From the NCBI RefSeq assembly GCF_018691265.1, contig NW_024881301.1:7391752-7455751 (forward strand): a stretch of 64,000 nucleotides of DNA, in the 5' to 3' direction. Both the position numbers and the translations under genes were made by a program. Of this stretch, positions 48,864 to 62,016 are shown one piece after another (position 1 is the first letter of the stretch; each line of letters opens with the position of its first letter). Below the pieces are notes generated by a model. The model ran no database searches, was not told where the DNA came from, and was given only the letters and a program-made list of their open reading frames with translations. Origin of the DNA: Tyto alba. Its lineage: Eukaryota; Chordata; Aves; Strigiformes; Tytonidae.

Positions 48864-51800
48864 GTACGTAGGGTGCGCGGTGGGTTGGGTGCGGGCTGGT
48901 GGGGTGATTTTTTGGGGCTTTTGGGTTGTTTTGGGGGTTGTGGTTGGTTTGTTGTTTTTTTTTTTTTTTGTTTGTTTTTTTTTGTTTGCTTGGTTTCTTT
49001 TTCCCCGCTTCTTGACATTGGGGTGAACCTTTCAGCGTCAAGCGGGGAAGGCAGAGATGAGCGCGGATGCTTTTTGCCGAACAATTAGAACAAGTGAGGG
49101 AAGAAGGAAGATAATTTGGTTGCTTTAATCTATTGAGGCGTTGGTGTCGGAGGTAGCGCAGCTTGAAACGTTTTCTGCAGTGACTTTGACCCAAGGTTAG
49201 TAAGTATGGTTTCAAAGCAGGACTTCCCTTGTACTATTTCTGACAGATATTGGAACCTGCTTTCTCACAGCAGCTAGATTCTAGTATTTCTGTATTCTAA
49301 GGTATTTATGTGTAGTTGCAGAAGATTAACTTAAGGTTCTTTGCATGCTATTATCTCTGCTAGATTTTCTGGGTGAGTTTAAAATTTGTCTCCCAGTACT
49401 TGAGCTGCATGCACTGAAGCTGTATGAAACTGATAGGAAAGGTAGTCTTTAAAGAAATCAGCTTTATTATTTTTTTGAAGCTTGCTTCTTTATTAACCTG
49501 TGCTAGATAACATGTGCTGACGAGTATTTTGACTCTCCTGAGTTTCACTTTTGACATCAAAGGTTATATTTAACTGTAAATTAAGGGCTCATATTGGATG
49601 AGTTTAGAACAAATAGCAGTTGTAAGATGACTTCATCTGTAGTTTGTGGCTTTGATCTTCCTTTGTAGGTGGTGTCATTCTTTCTAGTTTGGTTGTTTTG
49701 GGTTTTTTGAAAAGGGGATTTGTTTATAAGCTGATGAAAAACCTTAGCTGATAAGAGAAGGGATTCAGAAAAGGTTTTTTCATTTCTTGGTTTAAATGAG
49801 TTGTATACTCAGCTGGGTAGAATTTGTCATAACAAATTAAGCTTGTCATTTTTACAGAAACATTAAGGTCAAAATGCTGTGGTTCATAGTCCGTGAATTT
49901 AGTTATCTTTACCATGGCGTAACATGTAATCTCTTATAACGGATGGACAGTAAATAAATATGCACGCAGTTCAACTAGCAAATATTAATCTCTAGAAGTT
50001 TAGTGTACCGCCTTAGTTTATTTCATATTGCTTAGAAATGTAATTGAATGTCCAAAGGTTAGAAGTGTCTCTGTGCTCTTGTGAATGAATGCATGCATGC
50101 TCTTTGGGATACAAATAGTTGTCTTTAATATGTGTCTGGTTTGTGGTCTGGGAGACATGTATGAGCATGGCTCTTACAACTCAGATCTACTACCTTACTG
50201 GATTGTGAATAAAGAAGGTGCCTGTAAACTGTGTCCAGGTGACACCTTAATGAGACTTTTTATGTTTCCTTGTGGAGGTGAGGGGAGAACTATTGATAAG
50301 GGCACCCTGAGCAAATCTGTCTAGAAAAATCCTGGAGTCTGTCAGCAGTCCTTTTCTGCCACCTGGCAATATAGTCAGCTACAATGACCTCTGTAAGGTC
50401 TCGGGAGCCTTTGCTGTGGGGGAGGCAGAGATGAAGAGGGGCTGAGGGACTCGAATAAAATCAGGGAAGCTAAGAAAGAGGTTAATTTTATGATTTCTGA
50501 ATTAGTTCTGGGGAGGGTTTCATTTCTCAGCTGGCTGTTTTACTAGACCTAGAACCACAGAGTCCCTAGCCCCTCAAGTTGTGAAACCAGTGCCTGTGTT
50601 TCTCCGTTCTTTTTTTCTTTATGCTTAGAAACATGTGACAGCTCTGATTTTTAAATCTTTTTTTTTTTTTTTTTCTTCTTCCTTTCAATCACTGGAACAC
50701 AAAAGAACAATTCTGTCATCCGTTCTGTTCTGCGGCTCTTGCTGAAAGCAGTGGAAATCAAGGGAAGACTTCAGTGTGTCAGGGGCTATAGGCAGTGCTC
50801 CAAACTGAAACGCTGTTCAGCCTGTAAACTTGGGAAAAGGAGGAGAGCAGTATTCAGACAGTTGGTAATTGCACTGGGCACAGAAAAAGATGTCTGGTGT
50901 TGAGCGACTCGAGGTGTGTCTGCATCAAGAAAACATTTATTGCCCGTATAAGTCTCTAACGGACCTGACCCTCTTTCTTCCCCAATCCTTCAAATGAGTA
51001 GAAACATATTAGAAATACCCAGTACATCTTGTAACCTGCTTGAAAGTAACAAGTCCACTGGAAGCTTCTCTGTGCTCAAGCAGGTGCCCAGGTAATGATT
51101 GATACTTTTCCCTTACATGGAAGAGCATGGGATATAGCATGTTGTAGAATGATGTATAGAGATGGCATATAAGAGAACAAAGCTACTGACAGGAAGGTCA
51201 TTTGGCAGGTTGTTTCTCCTGCCAGAACATCAGCAGTTCTAGTCATGCTTTGATGATGCTTGCTGAACTCATTTTTGGATGCTGTATAGGCATGTGTCTT
51301 TCATATGTGGTAGAGCTCTAAAGAGATATTCCAATTGGAAGAACTTGGTAGTGAAACGTTTGCAGATGACATAGTGCTCTTCCTCTGGAAGCATTTTTTT
51401 TTTTCTTCCACTGTATTGCAGCTTTGCAGGTAGAAAGCTAACTACAGGTCTGTGAAGACAACATGTTTATTGGTAAAGGAAGGAGTTTATCGAGTCCAAA
51501 GTATGTAGGAGATAGGAGAATTAAGGAACATGACTTTTTTTCTGAGACTTTCCTAGAGCAGCCAAGACTGAATAGGTCACCAGAGTGGGCAGAGAAGCAA
51601 AGCAGCAGCCCAGACAGAAGATTGTTAAAAAACCAAATACTGGGACTCCATTCAGGCAAAATATAAGTAAATATTACTGCTTTTCTTTTATAAAAGGTTG
51701 TTATGTGTGTTGACAGAATGTTTAAATTTTGAAGCAGTTGATAAGTTACTTGGTCAAGTGCTGCATACAAAGGCCTTCTGGGTGGCAGACAGTTCTGGCT

Positions 51801-54800
51801 GCCAGAAGGATGCCTGGCTGTTACTATAGGACAACAGATTAATGCTACTGGGCTTTGTAGTACATCAGTCCCAGATCCTTTTTCTTTTTCTTTTTTTTCT
51901 TTCTTAAGAGTGTGTACTTTAAACCTTTTTCCTTGTAGCTGGTAATATATTTGAATATAATCTACTGGCAAAGTGACATACTAATTTCTAGTGATGGGGA
52001 AACTGTTGCTGACTTGTAGCACTACGAGCCTATGTGAAAGTTGGTCACACAACTTGTCTGAAGGCATTCTTCACTTGGTAGTGTATTGCTCAACTCAGCA
52101 CACTGCTAACTTGTTCTTGTACCTTTCAGAGTGGATTAATGCTTTTTCAAAGCTTGGCTTTTAGATATTTTTTTTCTTGGCATCTGTTGTTGAGCAGCCT
52201 GGTATAAACTAACTTGGAATCTGTTCATGGGCCTCTGGAGAAACACAGTGCCTAAACATACTAGTTTGAAATGAGACCCCTTCTCACTGTGCTTCTGCAG
52301 CCCCCGCTCTGAGGTTTACTTCTCTGGTCTTGTCTGTGACTTGCTTGGGGTTTTTATGTTTAATCCAAAAACATGGAGAAAAGGGGCTTAGCTGAGGCTG
52401 CAGCGGGGAAAGATCAAGCAGCAATCAACTTCAATGGAATAGTATTTGATATAGGAAGCTTCTCAAATAGGAATTAGCAATTCTGTTTTCTGTGAATGTA
52501 TTTGAAAAATGGTGCTTTTTGTGTAAACTGATGGGAACAAAAAAGAAATATACAACATGTAAATTTTCTTTCTGTGTTCTCACTACTTACTGCTATGAGG
52601 ATATTGTTTGTTTTCCTCTCTTCCATGATTGGAAAACAAACTGGAGTGAGAAGGGTGCATGCTTTTATTTTTCTAGTGTCATTGTGTAAAGCTCATCAGC
52701 TTGTTTTCAGTGTTTTGGCTTAACGTGTATCTGATGTGTCTTGGAAGAAAGATGAACAGCAGAGTTTGAAAACTTGCTAGCTCCCAGCCAGTGTGTTGTC
52801 AGCACTGACTGGTAACATTTCAGGAAAAAAAATGAAGTAGCAAAAACCAGGATTTAAGGGTGAACCTCTGTGCATAGCACCATACTTGTTAACTTTGTTT
52901 TCTGGGATTTGGCATGCAAGTGTGTGAGATACTTGACTGCAGTGGCGGTCTGGCTGAGTGGTCTGGCTCTGTTTCAGCTGCATAAAACATCAGAATGCTG
53001 AACTGGGTAACTGCGGTCACGCACGTTCACTAATTCTCTGGAGATGTATTCTCCTTCTTGACTTTCCTATCTTGAAACTTAGGGTTTTTATAATGCCTTT
53101 TTTCCTTGTAAAGCTTATAAAAACTAGTTTCTTAGAAATAATTTTTAAAATTATTATTTTACTACACATGAAAACCGAATTTCCCATATCCTGTTCAATA
53201 CTGGGTATTAACACATGCTCTTGAGGGAGATCAGATACTTAACGTTTTATTACCCGTAGGTTTTTATGTGAGGTTGTTCTAAAGGCATCGTCTCTGAGTA
53301 GCATAAGTAACTTAAGGGTTTGTGTCACTTAACTGTTGTCAAATCACCTTAAGTTTGCCATGAGGTGAATTTTTGGTATGCTTTATTTGGCTTCCTTAAA
53401 TGCCAGTGATCTCAGAGCTCTTGCTTTATGGCCCAGTAGGCTGTCCATGTGCAGTTGCAATAGCCTTTCCTTGAATAAAGGAGGTTGAGTCTAAACTTAC
53501 TTTTCCGTTGTTCTTTGCTGCGTGTTTAGTTGGTGTATTTTAGTCTCTCTTGATTCCATGAAATATAGGGTCTTCTAGCTATGGTGAATAAAATGGATGA
53601 TCTCCCATTTAGACAGTACTAGTGTGTGTGGGATAATGTGTTGTCCATTTTTATTTTCTTTTTTTTTTTTCTTTACCTGGCCGCAGTCATGGCTTTTCAA
53701 CCAAAACTGCTTTTTTTTTACTTCTTTATTCAATGACTCCTCAGAGCTGATGTTATTTTTATAAGAAAGGTAAACTGTTGTGGAGTTTGACCTCCTGTCT
53801 GATTTTTAACCTTGTGAACTGAGTACTTGTTGGCCTATCTCTCCCAGACAGCCAGCGACTTTAAAAGCTTTTTTGGTTTTAATATTCAGAAGTGCGTTAT
53901 CTCTGCTTCTTGCACTGTCCAGTAGAGAAATGTGTTAGTATAATGCTGACTGCTGAGTCACTGAGGTTATCACTAAAATTAGTAAATGGGCTGTGTTTAG
54001 AAAGTGTTTGTGCACTGAAAAGAAATCACTGGTATTATAGCTTTCCTTAAAGGTACATGCCAGGCCTGGTCATCAAGGAATGTTAGTAGCCTCTCTCTCC
54101 AGAGTGTGTGTATTCTTAACATCACCCCCTTCTAAATGCATCAGTAATATGATTTAAAAATGAATGTGTTCACTGTTATGTACAAATGGGAAATGCAGGC
54201 CTATGCTGTCCTATAAGGATAGTTGATAAGCATGCACATAACAAATGATGCTCCATTTATAGTAAAGAGCTGAGCTGAATATTGCTGCCCAGGAGTGTTA
54301 AGATAGAGGGCCTCTTATGAATAAAGTGTATCCATTTGTTGTGAATATTGTGAGGAATCCAGTATAAGGGGCTGTCCAGCTTTGATGTAAGCATAGCTGT
54401 CATCTGAATATCTCATCTTTGTAGAATGCATTTGGGAGTGCCACCTGTGATGTGCTTACTTTGCTTGCATGGCTTTATGTTAAGACACTTGTAAGGTGAA
54501 TGTGGAGTCAGTCAGTGGTTTAGATTACGAATGTTTTCCTTCCTCTCATACTTGTCACTGCTACATTATTAATGTTAAAAGTTGGACATCAGTGCAATAA
54601 CTCTGGGATCCATAGGTACACCAGGAGACTTTGAGAATGGCTTTGAAGCATGCCTATTTGAAGGAAGTCTGCAGTATACATCATAACATAGTGGTACTCC
54701 TTAGCTCAGAAGTAGAACAGTTTAGTCACAGCTTTGTGCTGCTGAAGCTACACTGCTTCCGCAATGTAAGCTTGTTCAGGTATGTTGTTTGACCCTTGAA

Positions 54801-55427
54801 TAGAAATACAACTTCCTATTAATCTTGAAATTTAAGTGTTGCTCTTCCAGGTCTCTCTTTTTGAGTCAAGAGCTATAGTGGGAGAAAGGGTAGGGAGAAC
54901 AAAACTACTCTCACCTTATCTGGAAACATTCAGTTTAATTGGTCAGAGCATCAGCTTCTAGGCCTTGTGCAGGACTACCATAGCAGAAAAGCATCTTCAG
55001 GAACTTGGAGGGTTTTAACTGCTAGATATGAACTAATGGGACACAGTCATACATGGGCATTTTGTCATTGTGGTGGGGAATAATCTTAAATTGTCAAGGT
55101 AATGGTATAACTCCTCTAGGTGATATGGTAATCGATATATGTCAGCAGTTTCCTTGCTGGAAATGCCAGCAAGACTATTAATTGTGGAAGTATTCTGTGC
55201 TGTGCATGCAAATTGAATTGTCTGTTGTTCTAGCAAAACGCCTTGCTGCAAGATCAGACAAATCAAATTGAGGTGAAAATGAGCTGGCTGAGCCTTTAAG
55301 ACGGCTTGAAACCATAGATGGTAGCACCTGTGCCTATGGATAGCAGAAACCTAGTTTTGTTAGACCTGTATCATCTCCAGCTCTGAAGCCACTTTTCAGG
55401 CTAAGGGCTAAACTTTAATCTCACAGA

Positions 55428-55812
55428 GCAACAAAATGGAAATGGTTGAGGTTGGTAGGGACCTCTGGAGATCCTGTGGTCCAATCCCTCTGCTCAGGCG
55501 GGGCCACCTAGAACTGGTTGCCCAGGTCCATGTCCAGACAGCTTTTGAGTACCTCCAAGGACAGAGATTCCGTAACCTCTCTGGACAACATGTGCCAGTG
55601 CTCAGTCACCCTCACAGTTAAAAAGTGTTGATGTTTAGAGGGAATCTCCTGTGTTTCAGCTTGTGCCCACTGCCTCTTGTCCTGTCAGTGGTCACCACTG
55701 AGAAGAGCCTGTCTCCGACTTCTTCGCACCCTCGCTTTCAGGTATTCATATAGATTGACGAGATCCACCCTGAGCCTTCTCTTCTCTAGCCTGAGCAGTC
55801 CTCAGACATCCA
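55428..55812 (-). mobile_element. CR1 LINE 3' fragment, about 0.38 kb
   Basis: The plus strand reads GGTTGGTAGGGACCTCTGGA, GGTTGCCCAGGTCCATGTCC, CTCTTGTCCTGTCAGTGGTC and CCTTCTCTTCTCTAGCCTGA. This is the complement of the CR1 3' region, so the element runs opposite to OSBPL1A. It is 5' truncated and non-coding. Confidence 0.94.
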
Positions 55813-58800
55813 CACAGTACTTAAGAGGCAGTTCAGTCCAGTAGTTTTAGACAGTGTGAGGGAACGTGTCACAGATCATCTGATGCCATACGATCAGTGC
55901 TTTTTTACTATTTTCTTTGCTCCCACATACAATTTATTGACTCTAAAAAAGCGACATGTCACTCTAGGCTGTTAGATCCTGTTTCAGCTTGGGGTGGGGA
56001 GAACTCTTGGTGTTCCTTAGACTTAGACTTTCATCAAATCTACCTCCCAGTTTTATTCTACCAGCCAGTGTTTTTTATTGGAGAAGCTCATAAAAAGGCT
56101 TACTGGAAGTTTAAGATGGAGCCACTTCTTCCTCTGAACTGTAGATCTTACTGGATTGCATATTGGGAAGTAATAAATATAATATTTATCAGTAAATACC
56201 TTTGCTAACGTGTTAAGTGTGTATGGGGGAGAAGCAGGCTTGTTTTGTCTACTCAATCTTAGGTACTTTTTGCACAAGAAGGACCTAAATAGCAGTATGT
56301 AACACACTGAATTCCTGCAACAGCGAAAGTAAAAAGAAAACACCCAACAGCAACAAAACCCTCACCAGATAAGGGCACAAGTGTTTTAGACCCTTCATAA
56401 GGAGGGAAGATCTGCTCACTGAATTAGACTATTTGGATTATCTAGCTGTTCTGCATGGCAATGGTTGTGATCTATAGTGTCTTCTTGTAATATAACATTA
56501 AGTATTGTATTTGGGATAATTGTGATGGGTTTAGACTGTAGCAATTATTTCTAACAAAAATAAGAACTGGGAGGCAGTACTACAGATTTCATTCTCAATA
56601 TGCAAATGTCTTTTTGCTAATTTGATCTGAGGTTGTGAACTTCCAATTTGAATTTCCGTAGCCCAAAGCATAGTTATCTGTCTGCCTTAACTCCTGGGCA
56701 AACTTCTGTATGACATATTATAATTTCAGGAAATATCTTACTAGTGTACCCAGGGCCTTTCTGATGTCTGCTGGCTATTGCCAGTTTAGGGGTAAGGACA
56801 AAACAGTGTCTCAGAGGAAAGTCATCCCTAAGAAGAGATGAATGTCTTCATGCTGGAAGTCATTCTAAAATCTGAAGTAGAAGTGGGGTTTCTGCATTCG
56901 TCTGCCTGTGAAGTCTGATTCTTTAATGGTGGGAAGTTGAGAAGAGCCTGTTCAGAGCTATGGCAAATGCGAATGCTTTCCAAGGTGGATTTTGCTTGTA
57001 GCTTAGAACTCCAGCACTGTATTGTGAAACTCACCATTGACTTCTGGCCTATGTAGGAGTTCAACTTTTTAAATTTTCAACTAATTTGGTTGGCATCCAA
57101 AATGAAATAAAAAACTAGCAAATAAGACATCTGAGTTTTTCATAAATCCAGAACAACTGTACGGAGTGCATGTTTGTTTTGGAATTGCTTTTCAAAAAAC
57201 CTGACAGTTATTCTTCATGAATAATTAACAAGATTCCTTATGCGGAGCTTGAAGAACTGACAACCAGCTTCAGAAGTGTTAATTTTTTAATAGGAAGCTG
57301 GTTTCACTCTGAGTCAACAACGTATCCAGTTGTGTAGCAGCACTAGTAAGCTGGTGTGAGCCAACAAAAACATAGCAAAACCATGACAGTTGCTTCAAAA
57401 GACAAAACATTAATACACGCATTTGCTGTGATCCAACTGGGAAGAAGTGTGTGGGAGAGGATACAAAGGAGTTGATCAAAGTAATCAGTGGTGTATACAG
57501 AAAAGTACTTAAGTGAAGTAGTTAGATCAAAACTGCCTTAAGATCTATTTTCAAAACAGTCCTTAAGAATAAAACGGAAATGTTTCCTGTGCGTGTTCTT
57601 AAGAACTACATCTTAAAGTCTGGTCTCTCTGTTTGTGAGGCTAGCAAACTTCAAAGATGTCCAGAGTCTCTCAAAGGGAAAAGACACAAAAAAAGTCCCT
57701 ACCGTATCTGAAAACACGCAGCAGTATACTGTTCTAGTCCTGTTGGCATTGGTATAATATGCATCAGTTTGAATGAGACCCTTAGTTTGGGTAAGATTAC
57801 TTGTGGCATATGCCTCTGAGGAAATAGATGCTTAATCTCACTATGGCAGCAAAATATCTTTGGGGGGTGTTTTTTTCTGGTAATCTTGTAGCTCTGCAAC
57901 TTGAAACAGGCCTCCCAAGCATGTACATCACTGCTGACGTCATTCAGTCCCAGCTTGTTTTGGCATAAGGTATTGGCAAACATGAATAGCAGCCATATTT
58001 AATTTCAGCTTTGCTCAGAATAGAAACAATACTTAACAGAAAATGACAAAATCAGAAGGCTTTTTGTTTGAACTCCTGATATTTGACTAATCGTTATTAT
58101 ACTACTAGAACACGAGTAGGGACAGTATGCACTCTGGAAACTAACAACTTCTGCAGCTCTCAAACCTAGGTGGACTTCATGAGATTTATCAGTTTACAGT
58201 TAAATGTAAAAAACAAATACTTTTGAGAGGAACAGTTGGAATTGCCATTAAGTTTCACTTTAGAAACAAACCAGAAAAAGCTCTAGTAAGTCTTAACCAG
58301 TGCAGAATCACTTTAGAGAAAGCAGTTTCTCTGGAAAAGCTTAAACCCAGGCTTTTAAGCTAAAACCACCCTTCTAATCTGCAATCAGAAATTAAGTCTT
58401 TGCAGTTTATTCTTGTGCTTCTAGATGGGCTCTTGGCTCAAACTGCAACATTCTCCGCTGGTTAAAACTGCGGTGCTTCATCAGCCTCCAAATAAACAAA
58501 CTTTGACATAGCCAAATGTGGAAACAGGAGAGGGGAAGGAAGGCAGGCAGCAAAGTCCATGCTGAGGAGGAAGTGTCAGTGTCTTAGGAGGCGAAAGGTG
58601 GGGGGCGGACAGTTTTTGTTCCTAGCATGTGGATAGTTCAGAAACTGTTAATCCAAGCAGTCTTAAATTATTAATTTTTAGAAGACCTGTATGTTGGAAG
58701 AAGGGTGCTGACTGCTCTCAGCATCTCCAGCTCTTCTCTTGAATAACAATTCTCTTACAGCTTTGATGTTTCTGTTGACATGATCCTGCCAAAGTCTGAG

Positions 58801-61800
58801 TTTCTTCTGAGTGGACAATAGCTTGGCTCTTGCTTCTAGCAGTGGTTCCACTGTCTAAGCTTTATGATCGTATCTGGTCCTTTCCTTCATTAGCAGAATG
58901 TTAATATTTTAATAAGTCAAATATAGGGAAATATGGTAACTTTGTACTCAGAAGACTTAAATGTAGCCTTCCCAAATCAGCCCTGCTAAACTCCTCCTGT
59001 TGAACTTTGGAGGTGAACATTTGTAGTTGATTAACAATGAATCCTTGTTCTCATCTGGGGAATGATTGAGGCAGAGTCTTATGACTTGATTTTCAAAGTC
59101 TGTGGTCTCTTCTACAGGCTTTGAATTAGGATGTAAGTGACTAGATTACCAGGACTTCAGATTGCTGTGTATGGGGTTTGCTTGTGTGTATGGGGGTCTT
59201 TCAGTCTTTATACAAAAAGGAACTTTATTGGTGAAGTTTCCTGTATACGGGTCTGAAAAAAAAGCTAAATGTTACGTTAGCCTTCTGAGGTTTTTTTTCT
59301 CTCTTGAATTTGATGATCTCAGTAAGAAGTGGTACTCTGATGCTGTAGCTGTAGAGTCAGCTGGCCAGACTTCTGAGATGAAGACTGATGCTGTCTTGTG
59401 ATACATTAAGTAACCCTTTACCTATCATCAGTGAGCTCAGCTTACCTCCTTGATTAACTGATCACATCTTGTTTTGCATTTCAGTAGTTGCACTAGCAGT
59501 AGTTCAAGTCACTGGCAAGTATTAACTATTCTATTTTTAACTAGAGATCTGATAGATCTCTGAAGCCAGGTAAATGGTAAGTTTATAGCACAGAGAGAGA
59601 GAAAACCTAAGCAAGAAACAATGGTTGGGGGAAAGCATGACTTTCTTGGATCAGTCCTCTCTACACTGGGGAGAGCCAAAGGTATGATGTTTACAAGAGC
59701 TAGTTTACTCCAGCAAATGAATAGTTATGATACAAAGCCTTAACATATGTTAAGATAGCAGATGTTCGTCACAAGTTCCTTGTGGTTGATGGTGATGGGG
59801 CGTGGTGAGTCAGCAGGGGGACTCTGTGGAAAGGCCTGTGTGTAAACAGATAAGAAGTCTGAAAGTTTTGTATAAAATACCTACGTGCTTTAGGGCTTTA
59901 GGAATCTAGTGATGTGTTCATGAAACCGATTGCATCTGTTTGGGAACACCTTGTTTTTGCTTTAATGTGAGCTGTCACATGTTGCAGTTTTATGATGTGT
60001 CATAGGAGTATTCATAAAGCACTTGTTCCTTTCTCTAGTACCTCAAATACCTGAGATGTGCTTGCAAAGAAACATACTGAAACTAAAACTGTTCTTGGCT
60101 TTGGGGGATAGAGGTGGGGGAGCGTTAGGAGAAAAGCAGGATTATGCATATTCATATCGTATACTCACGTGTGCTTAGTGGGAGTTAAGTCCCATGAGTA
60201 GAGGCAAGAATCAAGCCTTTTTTAAAATTTACTTTCTTTCTGGAAAACTTCCTTTATTGAAGCTCAGATGCGATTAAAACTACAAGAACTCCACATGAGA
60301 GCAATTGGTTTCAGTTTTCACTTCAGTAGCAACTTAAGTAACAACTTAGTTCTACTCTACGTAACAGAAAATCTAAAAGCACTTTTTTGGTAGAAGCATA
60401 ACCTGTAGAATTAGTGCTGCAGTAGCATGCTTCAAAGCTAGATAACAAAATATATAGAACTGTTCCATTTCTAAACAGATAAGCCTCAGGGAAGATACTC
60501 AAAGTTTTTACATTTCTTCTACAATGGAAATGAAAAGGCAGGTTTTGTTCAAGACACGAATGCAGACCTGGCTCTTCACAAAACTATGTACTTCTCATTC
60601 TACATTAAATGCAAAAGAATAGCAGATTTACTCAGCACTAGTTTAAACTGGTCATCACAAAGAACTGGCTTATGCAAGGAGGCGCTAGCAATAGGGACTG
60701 TATTGTACTAACAGCAGAATTGCAACTATGAGCTTGTCTGTTAGAATAGACAAGCAGTGTACATAACAAACTGCATTGAGGTTGTGATTTGCCTGGTAGC
60801 CGCAGATTTTTTGGTAGGGGTTTTCGTTTGGTATGAAGATCACTGAAGAAGGGAAAGGATCCTTGCTTTGGATTCCCAGTGCTTCCTGCGAGTAGTTTTC
60901 CATAGTGTGATGTGTTGTTACAACATGTAGCTTTGTAGATTATGTCTTTCAGGATAGTATGTCTTATTGGAGTAGCTGATCCTAGAAACTAAGTTTCATA
61001 TAAATAGATGTAGTGTGAAACAAATGGCAAGTGTGATTTGGTATTTACTTCATCACAGAAAGCAGGATTACATTTCTTAATGTCAGGAGATGTCCATAGA
61101 AAACTGTCAGTTCTACTACAGCAGCATTTTTCCAATTCCTGGGTTATATGCTAATTTCCAGCTGGGTGTTAGACTAGCCCTTTGCTTGCTACTGAAAGCT
61201 TGCACCTTGTGTCTGTGCTTCGTGGCAAATGTCCCATAAGTGATGACGTTTTGGGGAGGATGGAATTTCTGTGGCAGTTGGACAAAGCCATTCATTTTGA
61301 AAACCAAAACCCCACTTCCCAGTAGTGGGAGGCATTGGTGAGGCAGTGTCTTGGGCTGCTTTCCTGCACTCGGCTCACTGCAGAGCAGCCTTGGTACACG
61401 GCGTACTGACACCCCGGCAGAGCCTGGCTTCACATCCCCTGGTGGTTGCTATGTGAAAGAGGTGGTTCTTCCTTCCTACACAACTCAAAAGTCTGCATAT
61501 TTTGGGCATTCTTATTTCTAACACTGAAGTTGAGTGCTTTTGAAAGTAAAATTCAACTAAATCACACTGCAGTCTTGTGAAGTCTGTCTTCTCTCTTTCT
61601 CAGTCCAGGAGAACCTAGAGCTAAGGTATGCTGTCTTTCCATTTACTATTCTAATGTTAAAGGAAGGTAGCCGTATGTATTGTTGAGGTGTCTGCATTTA
61701 TTCTATGCCATGCTTGCTATGTGTTGTTTTTAGGATTTACTTGCAGCTGCAACAGCATGTTGCTGAGATGATCGTTTATTAGCTGGGCGTACAGTGGTAT

Positions 61801-61977
61801 GACCCTTTCCTACCCCACAAAAGTGCCACTGTTGTAGGGGATTAATTTAAATTAAAAGCATCCAGCACCAAACAAAGCAAGTATTTTGTGTATTGTACTG
61901 AGATGTCTTCAGGATGGACAGAGAAGCCTTGGTTACAGGCTGTGTCAATATAGTTCAAGACTTCAGGCTCTAAAAAG

Positions 61978-61985
61978 GAGAAAAA

Positions 61986-62014
<29 letters not shown>
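61978..62014 (+). repeat. A-rich run with G interruptions
   Basis: (A)n with single G residues, followed by a short (GTA)n. Low complexity. Confidence 0.85.

Positions 62015-62016
<2 letters not shown>

Larger units (their letters stand above)
48131..48880 (+). promoter_or_regulatory. OSBPL1A: Intragenic CpG island, candidate promoter of the short OSBPL1A isoform (ORP1S)
   Basis: About 750 bp of very GC- and CpG-rich DNA lies between exon 15 and the missing downstream exons. It has a 19-G run at 48229-48247, an AGGTCA half-site on the minus strand within TGACCTCA (about 48275), a TGACG half-site (48307-48311), a perfect MEF2 site (48348-48357) and a CArG-like element (48502-48511). It ends in a strong donor, CTCCGCG/GTACGT at 48864. 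In mammals ORP1S, which lacks ankyrin repeats and the PH domain, starts from a separate downstream promoter. That this island is its avian counterpart is inference. Open frames of 195-312 codons on both strands are GC artefacts. Confidence 0.7.

Noticed and set aside
48150..49088. 312-codon plus-strand and 235-codon minus-strand frames across the internal CpG island
   Set aside because: Low-complexity translation, competing frames on both strands and extension into a T-rich tract (FFFFCLFF..). This is a GC artefact.
52941..53040. tRNA-like A box (TGGCTGAGTGGTC) near 52950
   Set aside because: No B box (GGTTCRANTCC) at the right distance and no acceptor stem pairing, so not a tRNA gene or clear tRNA-derived SINE.
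59162..59401. 79-codon plus-strand frame ending ..SAGQTSEMKTDAVL
   Set aside because: I briefly considered it as the missing ORP1 coiled-coil or FFAT exon. Residues do not match the acidic FFAT region and splice sites do not fit.
61604..61625. 22-nt segment between TTTCTCAG and GTATGC that looks like a micro-exon
   Set aside because: No agreement with the ORP1 sequence expected after exon 15, and too short to support without junction reads.
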